From: Winslowiella arboricola
Lineage (GTDB): Bacteria; Pseudomonadota; Gammaproteobacteria; Enterobacterales; Enterobacteriaceae
DNA length: 64,000 nt
Direction: 5' to 3'
NCBI RefSeq assembly: GCF_025527015.1
Contig: NZ_JAODIM010000038.1
Span: 248,001-312,000 of the forward strand
Below, piece by piece: positions 28,256 through 37,198 of the stretch; positions within the stretch are counted from its first letter, which is position 1, and each line of letters begins with the position of its first letter. The position numbers were made by a program, and so were the translations under genes. Under the pieces are notes generated by a model. The model worked only from the letters and a program-made list of their open reading frames with translations. It made no database searches and was not told the DNA's origin.

Positions 28256-29326
28256 TTATTCTTTAGGGAATATCCACAGATCATTGGCCGGCAAAGTAAT
28301 ATGGCAATGTTGTGCGTTACGCAGCTCTTTGCCATACACACGAATAGCAAAATCATCCCCTTCGGTGCGGAACAGATATTCCCAGCGATCACCAAGATAC
28401 ATGCTTGTTAACAGAGGAAGTTCGAGCGAGTTTTCCACAGGCGATTCGCTAAAATGCAGGCGTTCAACGCGAATAACCGCCGTAGCGTCCTGCCCGACAG
28501 TTACCCCTGCGCCAGCGCGTCCCCATAACGCCCAGTTCGCGCCTGCAATACGCGCCCTGTCTTCCGCCACATCGGTAATTTTGCCATGCAGGCGATTATT
28601 ACTGCCCATAAACTCGGCGGCAAACAGCGTCTGCGGCGTGCCATACATCTCCTCTGGCGTCCCCTGCTGTTCTATCACCCCGTTATTAAGCAGCAGAATA
28701 CGATCAGAGATCGCCATCGCCTCGTTCTGGTCATGTGTCACCATCAGTGCTGACAATCCCAGTTTAACAATCAGCTCACGCAGGAATACCCTGGCCTCTT
28801 CACGCAGCTTGGCATCAAGGTTAGACAAAGGTTCATCCAGCAGAATCACCGGTGGGTTATAGACCAGCGCGCGTCCAATCGCCACACGCTGCTGCTGACC
28901 GCCAGAAAGCTGATGCGGATGTCGCTTGCCCAGATGTCCCAGCCCAAGCTGGTCGAGTACGCTTTGTACCCGCTGGTTGATTTCAGAGGCAGCGACTTTG
29001 CGCAGTTTGAGTGGATAAGCGACATTTTCAAACACTGTTTTATGCGGCCATAACGCGTATGACTGAAATACCAGCCCCAGATTTCGCTCTTCTGCCGGGA
29101 TCTCACTGCGCGGATTACCATCGTAGACAATGTTGCTGCCGATGGTAATTCTGCCCTGGGTCGGTTTTTCCAGCCCGGCCACCGCGCGCAGTAAGGTGGT
29201 TTTCCCGCTCCCCGAAGGCCCAAGCAGCGATACCACTTCTCCTTTGTTCAGCTGCATTGAAACGCCTTTCAGCACCGGGTTATCGCCGTAGGTCAGATGC
29301 AGGTTTTCTACCGATAGTTCAATCAT
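28256..29326 (-). CDS. ABC transporter ATP-binding protein, FbpC/AfuC-like
   Basis: A 356-aa ATPase. Walker A GPSGSGKTTLL, Q-loop LVFQSYALWPHKTVFENVAYPLKLRK, signature LSGGQQQR, Walker B VILLDEPLSNLDAKLREEARVFL and THDQNEAMAISD are intact. The C-terminal third is the TOBE-type regulatory part typical of the CUT/Fbp group. It overlaps the permease gene by 8 bp. Such systems carry Fe3+, polyamines, phosphonates or phosphosugars; the ligand here is open. Confidence 0.9.
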   Translation of the reverse strand: MIELSVENLHLTYGDNPVLKGVSMQLNKGEVVSLLGPSGSGKTTLLRAVAGLEKPTQGRITIGSNIVYDGNPRSEIPAEERNLGLVFQSYALWPHKTVFENVAYPLKLRKVAASEINQRVQSVLDQLGLGHLGKRHPHQLSGGQQQRVAIGRALVYNPPVILLDEPLSNLDAKLREEARVFLRELIVKLGLSALMVTHDQNEAMAISDRILLLNNGVIEQQGTPEEMYGTPQTLFAAEFMGSNNRLHGKITDVAEDRARIAGANWALWGRAGAGVTVGQDATAVIRVERLHFSESPVENSLELPLLTSMYLGDRWEYLFRTEGDDFAIRVYGKELRNAQHCHITLPANDLWIFPKE

Positions 29327-31088
29327 GTAATTTCACTCCAAAGCGCAGAGCCACACCAAGGCCAATGACCACCAGCAGGATATTAATAAAGGAGAGCGCC
29401 GCCACGATATCAATGGCGCCTGCCGCCCACAGAGAAACCAGCATCGAACCAATGGTTTCCGTGCCGGAGGAGAGCAGATAGACACCGGTGGAATATTCAC
29501 GCTCAAAAATCAGAAACATTAACAGCCAGGAACCAATCAGACCGTAACGCGAGAGCGGCACGGTGACATGGCGGGTCACCTGCCCGCGCGTGGCGCCGGT
29601 ACTCCTCGCAGCTTCTTCCAGCTCCGGCCCAACCTGCAACAGCGTTGAAGATATCAACCGCAATCCATAGGCCATCCACACTACGGTGTACGCCAGCCAG
29701 ACGCTGAAAATGGTACTTCGCAACGATCGCAGCCAGACGATCAGATGTTCACGCAGCCATTCCGCGATCGGCAATGCTGAAAGCCAGCCATTTTTCAGCG
29801 ACTGATCCAGCCACATCGGCAGAAACAGGAACACCCACAAAAATGCCAGCCCTGCCAGCAGTCCCGGCACCGCACGGGGAACCAGCACACTGTAGTCCAG
29901 AAAGCGCGTAACATTATCCTGCTTACGGTGCATGGCGATGCCGACAAACAGATAGCACAGCACGGCCAGCGCCCCACCGATCACGCCGATGGCCATTGAG
30001 TTAACGATGGCGCGCAGCAGGTTCGGTTGCTGCCAGATATTACGGAAGGTATCCAGCGACAGTTCATCCCACACGGAAACACCGACGCCCCAATTGGAAA
30101 TAAAGGCCCGCAGCACCACTCCCAGTAATGGCACGCCAATAGTGACGGTAAGCCAGGCCACCACTACCGCCCCGGCTACCCAGCGCCATTTGCCAAGTGG
30201 CAGCGCGCGAGCCTGAGAGGCTTTGCCTTTCATGGTGACAAAGCGGTTAGCGGTACGCATCAGCCGGCGTTGCAGCATCACCAGCGGAATGGTGATACAG
30301 ATCAGCACCACCGCCACCGCAGCCATCAGATGGTAAGAAGGAGTTCCCAGTTTGTTGGTGAGTTTATACAGGTAAGTGGCAAGCACCATATTGCCTTCCG
30401 GATCGCCCAGCACCAGCATCAGGCCGAACACTTCCAGTCCAAGGAAAAACAGCAGCACACAGGCATACAGAACGGAGGGACGTACCATCGGCAAACTGAC
30501 GGCAGTCATGATCTGTAGCGGCGAAGCGCCCACCGTTCTGGCGGCTTCTTCCACATCGGATCCCACGCTGCGTAACGCCGAAGAGATATACAGATAGGCA
30601 TGCGGTACATGCGTCAGACCGGCGATTACCACAATGCTGAACATCGAATAGATGTTCCATGGCACAAAACCAAGCAGTTGCTCCGCCCAGCGGGAGAAAA
30701 ACCCGACCGGCCCGACGGCCACCACATAGCCAAAGCCCAGCACCATCGGCGAAACAAATATCGGCACCAGAATCAGGGGTTCAATAAATCTGCGACCGGG
30801 TAAATCAGTGCGCACCATCAAAAAGGCGAGGATCCCGCCCAGAGGGATCGCAATGATCACCAGTCCAAACGCCAGAATAAATCCTGATTCCAGCGCATGC
30901 CAGAAATCGGGGTCGGTAAAAATAAACTCAAAGGACTCGAGACTGAATTCTTTGCTACGGGCAAAAAAAGGCGCAGAGAGGAAACTCTGTACGATGATAA
31001 ACAGTAGCGGTATATAAATAACCAGAGCGGTTATCAATACCACTACGCCACGCGGCAACCCCTGCCACCTTCTGCGCAAGCTATTCAT
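29319..31088 (-). CDS. ABC transporter permease, FbpB/AfuB-like fused double permease
   Basis: A 589-aa inner-membrane protein with about twelve membrane segments formed by two homologous halves, each with an EAA loop (VEEAARTVGASPLQIMTAVSLP and LEEAARSTGATRGQVTRHVTVP). This is the usual permease of Fbp/Afu importers. I chose ATG 31088 because AAAGGG lies six bases upstream; ATG 31094 would have no room for that site. It lies between the binding-protein and ATPase genes. Confidence 0.9.
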   Translation of the reverse strand: MNSLRRRWQGLPRGVVVLITALVIYIPLLFIIVQSFLSAPFFARSKEFSLESFEFIFTDPDFWHALESGFILAFGLVIIAIPLGGILAFLMVRTDLPGRRFIEPLILVPIFVSPMVLGFGYVVAVGPVGFFSRWAEQLLGFVPWNIYSMFSIVVIAGLTHVPHAYLYISSALRSVGSDVEEAARTVGASPLQIMTAVSLPMVRPSVLYACVLLFFLGLEVFGLMLVLGDPEGNMVLATYLYKLTNKLGTPSYHLMAAVAVVLICITIPLVMLQRRLMRTANRFVTMKGKASQARALPLGKWRWVAGAVVVAWLTVTIGVPLLGVVLRAFISNWGVGVSVWDELSLDTFRNIWQQPNLLRAIVNSMAIGVIGGALAVLCYLFVGIAMHRKQDNVTRFLDYSVLVPRAVPGLLAGLAFLWVFLFLPMWLDQSLKNGWLSALPIAEWLREHLIVWLRSLRSTIFSVWLAYTVVWMAYGLRLISSTLLQVGPELEEAARSTGATRGQVTRHVTVPLSRYGLIGSWLLMFLIFEREYSTGVYLLSSGTETIGSMLVSLWAAGAIDIVAALSFINILLVVIGLGVALRFGVKLHD

Positions 31089-31174
31089 ATGCATCCCTTT
31101 GGTCAGATGTTTAATGCAAACCAGTTGGGTGATAAACAGGGTTGTGTGCCATCAACACACAACCGTAGCAGATA

Positions 31175-32263
31175 TTATTTCGCCGCGGCTGCGCGCCACT
31201 GTTTAATAAACTCCAGACGTTTTTTCGGCTCCAGATATTCCAGCAGCGATTCATCAACCGGGATCGGCTTCAACGCCCTGCCGAGGACTTTGGTGATGCC
31301 GTCAATATCATTTTCACCTTCAATATCATTACGCAGGGAGGGAATATCGGACTGGTTGGCAAGAATGCTCTGCCCTTTTTCTGACAACACATAGTCAAAC
31401 CATAGCTTCGCCGCATTACTGTTCTCCGCCTGATCGCTGATAAACGACACGCGCGACAACACCAGTACATAATCTTTCGGATAAGAGATACCCAGCGAGG
31501 CATCGCCTTTGGCCCGCGCTTCAGCATAGGATCCGAGGATGTTATAACCAATCAGATTTTCCCCGGAGGAGACGCGTTCCATCATCGTACCGGTCGATGA
31601 CTGCACCGTCAGTCCGCCTTTCGCCACGTCGCCAAGGGTTTTAAAATAGTTCGCATCCGCTTTATCATCCTGGACGGCAAGCATAAAACCGAGCCCGGAT
31701 TTTTCGATATCGTAGGTGGTGACTTTATTTTTAAATTTATCGGCCTGACTGGCGATCAATTTTGCCAGTGCGCTGTGCGAATCCGGCACATCGCCCTCGG
31801 GAATCAGACGTTTATTATAAATAAATACCACCGGCTCGTAAGTTGTGCCATACGCCTTTTGCTGCCACACCGCCCATTTGGGTAATTTATCCAGCTCCGG
31901 CGAGGCATACTCCGCAGCATAGTCCGTCGCCAGCTTAAGTCCGGTATCCATTGAAGAGCTCCAGACCACATCTCCACTGCCGCCGCCGGAGGCCTGTTCG
32001 CTGATATAACGGTTATACAGTTCGGTGCTGTTCATATCGTTATATTCGACTTTAATGCCCGGATACAATGACTCAAAACCTTTGATCAGCGGACCCGCGG
32101 CTTTGGTATCGGTGGTTGAGTAAATGACAACTTTGCCCTCCTTGATTCCGGCATCAACCACTTTTTGATAATCTGCCGGGTAGCCCTGCGGAACCGCCGC
32201 CAGAATGGAACCAGAAAATATCGTCGCCAGTGAAGCAGCTATCGCACCTATTTTTATAACCAT
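31175..32263 (-). CDS. ABC transporter substrate-binding protein, FbpA/AfuA-like
   Basis: A 362-aa periplasmic binding protein (family 1/6-like) with a signal peptide (about 1-22, ending ILAA). GKVVIYSTTDTKAAGPLIKGFESLYPGIKVEYNDMNSTELYNRYISE and AAKLWFDYVLSEKGQSILANQSDIPSLR are family landmarks. The paired Tyr iron ligands of true FbpA proteins are not evident, so a phosphosugar or other organic anion, as for AfuA, is as likely as ferric iron. First gene of the operon. Confidence 0.87.
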   Translation of the reverse strand: MVIKIGAIAASLATIFSGSILAAVPQGYPADYQKVVDAGIKEGKVVIYSTTDTKAAGPLIKGFESLYPGIKVEYNDMNSTELYNRYISEQASGGGSGDVVWSSSMDTGLKLATDYAAEYASPELDKLPKWAVWQQKAYGTTYEPVVFIYNKRLIPEGDVPDSHSALAKLIASQADKFKNKVTTYDIEKSGLGFMLAVQDDKADANYFKTLGDVAKGGLTVQSSTGTMMERVSSGENLIGYNILGSYAEARAKGDASLGISYPKDYVLVLSRVSFISDQAENSNAAKLWFDYVLSEKGQSILANQSDIPSLRNDIEGENDIDGITKVLGRALKPIPVDESLLEYLEPKKRLEFIKQWRAAAAK

Positions 32264-32309
32264 AAGCTCAGCCCCTAATCATCGTTTTAAACACAAAATT
32301 AACATATAG

Positions 32310-32334
32310 CGCGTTGCGCGCACGATGCAACGCG
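32310..32334. promoter_or_regulatory. Inverted-repeat operator over the promoter of the FbpA/AfuA-like operon
   Basis: CGCGTTGC-N9-GCAACGCG is a perfect 8-bp inverted repeat, GC-rich inside a strongly AT-rich 437-bp gap. On the minus strand TTGCAT inside the repeat and TATATG (16-bp spacer) look like -35 and -10 boxes, so a bound repressor would block the operon. The rest of the gap (32335-32650) shows no gene. Confidence 0.5.
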
Positions 32335-32652
32335 GTGGTTTGTTTTTTTTGACTTTTGTGACGGTTATGCGATTTAAATAACGCGACTTTAAAGCTTAAT
32401 GAGAAAATTGAGACTTAAAGCAGGAAGATAAGTGACTTTTCCAAATAATAATTTCAAAGTGAAATCATACTAATCAGGATATTAAACCCGCAGAAACACT
32501 GAAAATACCACAGAAAGCAGAATAATTTACCGAAATAATATCCTGTAAAGTAAATTAAATTAACTGAAAATCACTTTTACATTCTCGTTTCAGTATGAAA
32601 ATGTAATTAAATTCTCTCTGTATATTGAAGCGCAGATATTACGGCGCATTTC

Positions 32653-32694
32653 ACAGGCTCAATCATAAATAATCTTATTTTTGATTAAGCCTGT
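32653..32694 (-). terminator. Stem-loop after the TPR gene
   Basis: ACAGGCTCAATCA and TGATTAAGCCTGT form a 13-bp stem with one G-U pair and a 16-nt AT-rich loop, starting 7 bp after the stop codon. There is no T-run afterwards, so it may be a processing or stability hairpin rather than an intrinsic terminator. Confidence 0.4.
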
Positions 32695-32700
32695 ACCCTG

Positions 32701-34818
32701 CTACTTTCCTGACACCCGCTCCAGCCATGCAGTAAAGGCTGCGTCAGAATCCGTCAATGAATTCTGACGACTGGCGTTTAACCCGGCATCCATGCCGAAT
32801 ATTTTCCAGACCAGCGGTGCCAGCCGGGCAGCCGGGCTATTCGTCCGTTCAGCGTCGCGCAGCAACTCAAGAGTCCGTTCCCGGTATTCCGCAAGTGCCT
32901 CAGATTTATAGTCGAAGGCATTGCCCAGTCCTGAGAGATACATCAGCTTCGGTACTTCCACTGACGGCCAATGTAGAGCCATATTGAGCGGCCAATCAAG
33001 CATTGCCCTCTCGCCCCATATCGCGGAGCGCGGTATCCGCTCATTTGCGGCCATCGTCAGTATAAATGCCTGTCCCAGCCCGGTCAGATAAATCGGCATT
33101 GCTTCGCCAGAAGGTCGCTGGTAGAACGAATCCAGCGGCTGTTCACGCTGCTGGCCAATATGTGCAAGCAAGCGTTGTTCAAGGTTCAGTACCAGCGCGC
33201 CGAGCTCTGCATGGGCAGCATGACCCCTTTCGGTCGCCAGTTTGCTGCGGGTGGTGCAGTCCCAGACAGTTAACGATATTTGCCACTGACGCTGTTTATC
33301 TTCACCAGAGCAGCCTGTTTCACCGGTGATAAAATAGTTCATTGTCGGCGGCACAATGTCAAAAAGCGCGTTACCATCGGTCTCACCGCGTGATACCACC
33401 GGACCGGCCCCCTCAACTAGCTGGATATAGCAGCTGGTCGCAAAATTGCTCCAGTAATGAGTCGCTTCGGCAAAATAGAGCGGAATTGCGCGTGTCATAC
33501 GTCCAGTATCATCTTCGCGTTGCGATTCAGCGCCAGCTGCCTCATCCGCAATTTTACCCAGGGCGAAGAAACCGACGCTTTGTGCCCCCTCAGGCTTACG
33601 TTTAAACAGCCAGTCGGCTTTGCATAAGCCGTAATGCCAGATCGGCTGAGTCAGTGACAGGGTGCTGATATTCAGCTTATCAGGATCGACAGGGATGTTT
33701 GGCGTGGCTTGCCTGCGTATCTGCTGAAAGGCCTGCGCAGACTGGTCAAGATGCTGTTTAATTGGCGCGAAACCCAGCGCATACATGCGGGCAAGCAGCT
33801 TTTCGCCTTCGTCGGCATCGCCGAGCTGCTGATAAGCGCGCAGCAAGTTAATCCCGGCCATAGGATCATATTTATGCTCGTCATAAGCCGGTGCAACCAG
33901 TTCGATCATCAGCGGGATCTGATCATTTCTGCCGAGGTCGCCGGAAATCATCATTAATGAGCTACCGTCAAACAGGCCACCGGCCAGAACTTCGGTGTAT
34001 AACGTCCGCGCCGCTTCAACGTCTTTCTGTTCCAGATGGTGACGCGCCAGCCATAATTGCGCTCGCCAGCTGCCGGGCAGAGCCGCCACAGTGCGCAGCG
34101 CTGCCAGATAAGCCGCATCGCCGCCACGCTCCTGCTGAATGCTTATCCACCACAACAAGCCATTATCCTGGTTTGGATCGGTCTGTATCGCCTGCCACAG
34201 CGTGTCGTCGGCACGACTCTCTTCACCGCGCTCGGAAAATACTTTGGCCAGATTAGTGAGCAGGCTTCCTGTTGCACCCACTTTTGCGATGCCCGCACGC
34301 AACGTGCTTTCAGCGGCAGCGAGCTGGCCATTCTTCATCAGCACAATGCCTTCAATAACATGGCTGCGCTCGGGATCTTCGTCGATCTCAACCAGGCGAC
34401 TGGCGGCCGGGATCAGATCGGCGGAAAAGCCATCATTCAGGCCCGCCAGGATCGTATCGCAGAGTTCGGCAGCGCTGTTCCACTTTTCCTGCAACGCGGG
34501 CAGGAAAACGTTGTCACGCCACTGGTTACGGGTGATATGAATTTCCTGCCCGCAGGCATCATAGGCAACAATCATATCCTGATTAGTTCCCGGGGATTCT
34601 GATGCGTGGATTTGCTCAGCAATGGCGGTCACAGCGGGATTATTTTTTTTGCCGCTCAGGGCAGACTTGATACGTTTGAACATAGCTGTAGTGGCCACTT
34701 GTAGTGAGTCGGTAATAAAGTTCTGGCGGCCAGCCTCGACTCTCCCGTCCGTGATTTTCTTCTTATCCGGCGGGATTTTCTGGCTGATAATATTACAGCG
34801 GTCGACGTGTAAATCCAT
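32701..34818 (-). CDS. Large TPR-like protein of unknown function
   Basis: A 705-aa soluble protein with no signal peptide. Residues about 100-380 are built of TPR-like helical pairs (for example IVLMKNGQLAAAESTLRAGIAKVG, AARTLYTEVLAGGLFDGSSL, INLLRAYQQLGDADEGEKLLARMYALG). The second half (about 400-640) is a non-repeat domain with IWHYGLCKADWLFKRKP and TGETGCSGEDKQRQWQISLTVWDC, which I do not recognise. Neither start has a good ribosome site; ATG 34683 (MFKRIKSALSGKKNN, 660 aa) may be the real one because the 45 residues before it look unstructured. It stands alone between satP and the AfuABC-type operon. Confidence 0.7.
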   Translation of the reverse strand: MDLHVDRCNIISQKIPPDKKKITDGRVEAGRQNFITDSLQVATTAMFKRIKSALSGKKNNPAVTAIAEQIHASESPGTNQDMIVAYDACGQEIHITRNQWRDNVFLPALQEKWNSAAELCDTILAGLNDGFSADLIPAASRLVEIDEDPERSHVIEGIVLMKNGQLAAAESTLRAGIAKVGATGSLLTNLAKVFSERGEESRADDTLWQAIQTDPNQDNGLLWWISIQQERGGDAAYLAALRTVAALPGSWRAQLWLARHHLEQKDVEAARTLYTEVLAGGLFDGSSLMMISGDLGRNDQIPLMIELVAPAYDEHKYDPMAGINLLRAYQQLGDADEGEKLLARMYALGFAPIKQHLDQSAQAFQQIRRQATPNIPVDPDKLNISTLSLTQPIWHYGLCKADWLFKRKPEGAQSVGFFALGKIADEAAGAESQREDDTGRMTRAIPLYFAEATHYWSNFATSCYIQLVEGAGPVVSRGETDGNALFDIVPPTMNYFITGETGCSGEDKQRQWQISLTVWDCTTRSKLATERGHAAHAELGALVLNLEQRLLAHIGQQREQPLDSFYQRPSGEAMPIYLTGLGQAFILTMAANERIPRSAIWGERAMLDWPLNMALHWPSVEVPKLMYLSGLGNAFDYKSEALAEYRERTLELLRDAERTNSPAARLAPLVWKIFGMDAGLNASRQNSLTDSDAAFTAWLERVSGK

Positions 34819-34956
34819 GGCACGTACAGAACACTAAGTATTAATCTGGCATAAAACCTGATGTGGGTCCAACAGATATCAGTCAGCTGCCGGAGTCCTG
34901 CTTACCAGCAAAAAACGTTAATGGTGAGTCAGGCTTTACAGAGCTGTAGAGAGAAA

Positions 34957-34978
34957 CTTGCCTGCGAGCGCAGGCAAG
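34957..34978 (-). terminator. Terminator after satP
   Basis: CTTGCCTGCG/CGCAGGCAAG is a perfect 10-bp stem with a 2-nt gap at the centre. In the minus direction it is followed by TTTCTCTCT. It lies 11 bp after the satP stop. Confidence 0.7.
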
Positions 34979-34989
34979 AGAGGAAGGAA

Positions 34990-35556
34990 TTAATGCTTTT
35001 CACCCACCGGCAGAATGGTGCGATCAAACTGCTCGTTGAGCACTTCACCCATTGCCAGGTAGATCGCGCTACTGCCGCAGATAATACCAACCCAGCCTGC
35101 AACCTGAACGATATTCTCATTATCCAGCAGATGGCCAATCGCCAGCAGGACGAACAGTACGCTCAGGCTCAGGAACACCAGTTGCAGCGCGCGATTACCT
35201 GCCAGGGTGCCGAAGAACATAAACAAGGTAAATACTCCCCACAGGCCAAGGTAAACGCCGAGAAAGTGTGCGTTTGCAGCATCCGTCAGACCCATTTTCG
35301 GCATCAGCAGAATCGCGACCAGTGTCAGCCAGAAACAACCATACGAAGTAAAAGCAGTTAAACCGAAGGTGTTACCTTTTTTATATTCCAGCAGGCCCGC
35401 AAAGATTTGTGCGATACCGCCGTAGAAAATGCCCATTGCCAGGATAATGCTATCCATCGGGAAAAAACCGATGTTGTGCAGGTTTAGCAGAATTGTGGTC
35501 ATGCCAAAACCCATCAGACCCAGCGGAGCCGGGTTAGCTAATTTAGTGCTGCCCAT
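34990..35556 (-). CDS. satP: Acetate/succinate uptake transporter SatP (YaaH family)
   Basis: A 188-aa inner-membrane protein with six hydrophobic segments. The family signature NPAPLGLMGFGMTTILLNLHN is at residues 8-28 and GIFYGGIAQIFAGLLEYKKGNTFGLTAFTSYGCFWL follows. E. coli SatP is the same length. It takes up acetate and succinate with protons. The 339-bp gap upstream (35557-35895) has a small GC stem (CCAG…CTGG near 35605) but no clear CRP site. Confidence 0.95.
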   Translation of the reverse strand: MGSTKLANPAPLGLMGFGMTTILLNLHNIGFFPMDSIILAMGIFYGGIAQIFAGLLEYKKGNTFGLTAFTSYGCFWLTLVAILLMPKMGLTDAANAHFLGVYLGLWGVFTLFMFFGTLAGNRALQLVFLSLSVLFVLLAIGHLLDNENIVQVAGWVGIICGSSAIYLAMGEVLNEQFDRTILPVGEKH

Positions 35557-35895
35557 AAGTCCTCAAAAATCATCATTGATATGCTGAAATAGTTAAACCC
35601 ACGCCAGCTTTACCTGGCGGGGCGCGAAATCATAATCAGAGCTATCAACAGCGTCTTTGATCTGAAGGTGGGTGAGATAAAAAAATTTTTATCCTTTCAG
35701 ATTTGATGAGGGCAATTGGGGCGGGTCTGTTCTTTATTGATTGCCACTGTGCGTCGGCGTTACACAAACTTTCCAGCGAGATTTGATAAATTGTTCTGTC
35801 TTACCAATGCAGTAGGTTATCTTTATCTTCCATTGGGTGCTGACGGTGGGCTTTATCGGCAGCAAAACCGGGTAATCTTGAGGCCAAAGTCAGAT

Positions 35896-36522
35896 ATGAA
35901 TTCAAATAACAACCAACCTGAGCCTGCCAGCGAACTCCCGCCATTGGCATGGCCAGAATTTACCGATGACAAAGCACGGCTGGACTGGTGGCGATCCTGC
36001 GTCCAGGCTTATCTCGCACTATGGGATAGCCCAGCCTCCTTCACCCCGGTAACCCCCAAAGAATCAGATGCACTTGAACTGCGTCTGAGCTGCGCCATTC
36101 CCCCGTTATTGCGCACTTATCACGAACAAATTGGCACACTGAACCTGGCCGAAACGTTGTGCAGCGTGACGCCTGCAAAATGCTCCAGCATTGAATCATT
36201 ACACGACGGCTATCCCGGCATTACTGACATTCTGGAAGATGCCCCCGACGCCAGGCAGCAATGGGCGCTGGTAAACCAATTGATCGTTTTCGGCGACTAT
36301 CTTGGCAACGGCAACTTATGGTGCTTTCATCGTGAAACCGGCGAGGTCTGGTACTTCGATCACGACTGCTCGCCCATGCTCACGCAAATATTCACCGACG
36401 TGGGTCAGTATCTCGACATACTGATGTTCAAATGCCTGCTCGAAGCCCATGGCGAGGAGGAAAATGAAGACCTGCTGCGCGAACGCCTGGGCGATGCCGT
36501 AGTGGAAAAATGGATGTATTGA
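35896..36522 (+). CDS. SMI1/KNR4 (SUKH)-like protein, possible immunity protein
   Basis: A 208-aa soluble acidic protein. The pattern IPPLLRTYHEQIGTLNLAETL followed by VFGDYLGNGNLWCFHRETGEVWYFDHDCSPMLTQIFTDVGQYLDILM is that of SUKH-fold proteins, which often neutralise contact-dependent or polymorphic toxins. The frame is open from 35716, but the first 60 residues look non-coding, so I use the ATG at 35896. No toxin lies directly upstream; the nearest candidate is the DUF3289 gene 0.7 kb further on. Confidence 0.65.
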   Translation: MNSNNNQPEPASELPPLAWPEFTDDKARLDWWRSCVQAYLALWDSPASFTPVTPKESDALELRLSCAIPPLLRTYHEQIGTLNLAETLCSVTPAKCSSIESLHDGYPGITDILEDAPDARQQWALVNQLIVFGDYLGNGNLWCFHRETGEVWYFDHDCSPMLTQIFTDVGQYLDILMFKCLLEAHGEEENEDLLRERLGDAVVEKWMY

Positions 36523-36727
36523 GCTGACAGACTGATACTGAGTCGGGCGCTGGCTAATAAGCGCCTGCACCGGTTTGAACTGAACGACAGGCGTATGTGC
36601 TTTGACACTATTTCCCAGAAACAATGGTTCTGCCAGCCTTGCGTAGAACATAGTTGAAATTATTATCTTATTAATAGAATGTGAGTGACACTATAGTTTA
36701 ATAAATACACAACTCATTAGACTGTAA

Positions 36728-37198
36728 TTACCAGTTCTTATTCTTCTGAACTTTTACTATTTCATCACCATTCAAAACATAAGTTTCACCATTGATACCA
36801 ATAGTAAATATTGTTTTTCCATCCACGCCCTTTCTTATCGTCAGAAGAAGATTTTTCTCGATGCAATTCTTGTCTGCCTTCATATCACCAAAGCAATATA
36901 AATCTTTTTTATAATTCCGTTCAAAGTTAATATACCCATCACCAATACCCCACACAGCTATATTATAAGAACCATATTTTGATGGGGAAGGTATTTTATA
37001 TTTATCTTCAAACCCTTTCTGGTTTTCAAGCCACCATTCTATTCTGCTTTTATCCGTGTAAGGTAAGTGACTAACAACAATATTACTGTATCCAGCATCA
37101 GACATGTGGACATCAATAACCTCTACCGACTTCATGCTCCAGAAGGTTAACAAGACAGTAATTACCACCACCAATAATACTATGATTTTATTCATCAT
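36728..37198 (-). CDS. DUF943-family membrane-anchored protein, probable immunity partner
   Basis: A 156-aa protein with one N-terminal membrane segment (about 4-22) and an extracytoplasmic domain. It fits the DUF943 pattern: VIDVHMSDAGYSNIVVSHLPYTDKSRIEWWLENQ, then KYKIPSPSKYGSYNIAVWGIGDGYI and DLYCFGDMKADKNCIEKN. It begins at the stop of the DUF3289 gene (TGATG), so the two are translationally coupled; ATG 37195 is also possible, with AAGG six bases upstream. It is AT-rich compared with the core genes. A role in protecting against the DUF3289 product is inferred from the pairing. Confidence 0.72.
   Translation of the reverse strand: MMNKIIVLLVVVITVLLTFWSMKSVEVIDVHMSDAGYSNIVVSHLPYTDKSRIEWWLENQKGFEDKYKIPSPSKYGSYNIAVWGIGDGYINFERNYKKDLYCFGDMKADKNCIEKNLLLTIRKGVDGKTIFTIGINGETYVLNGDEIVKVQKNKNW

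Noticed and set aside
35716..35895. 60-residue extension before the SUKH-like protein
   Set aside because: Composition looks like translated intergenic DNA, and the family region starts after ATG 35896.
36685..36696. GTGACACTATAG, matching the core of the SP6 phage promoter
   Set aside because: Only a 12-base match, the full consensus upstream is absent, no phage polymerase gene is seen, and no gene is positioned to use it. Likely chance in an AT-rich gap.
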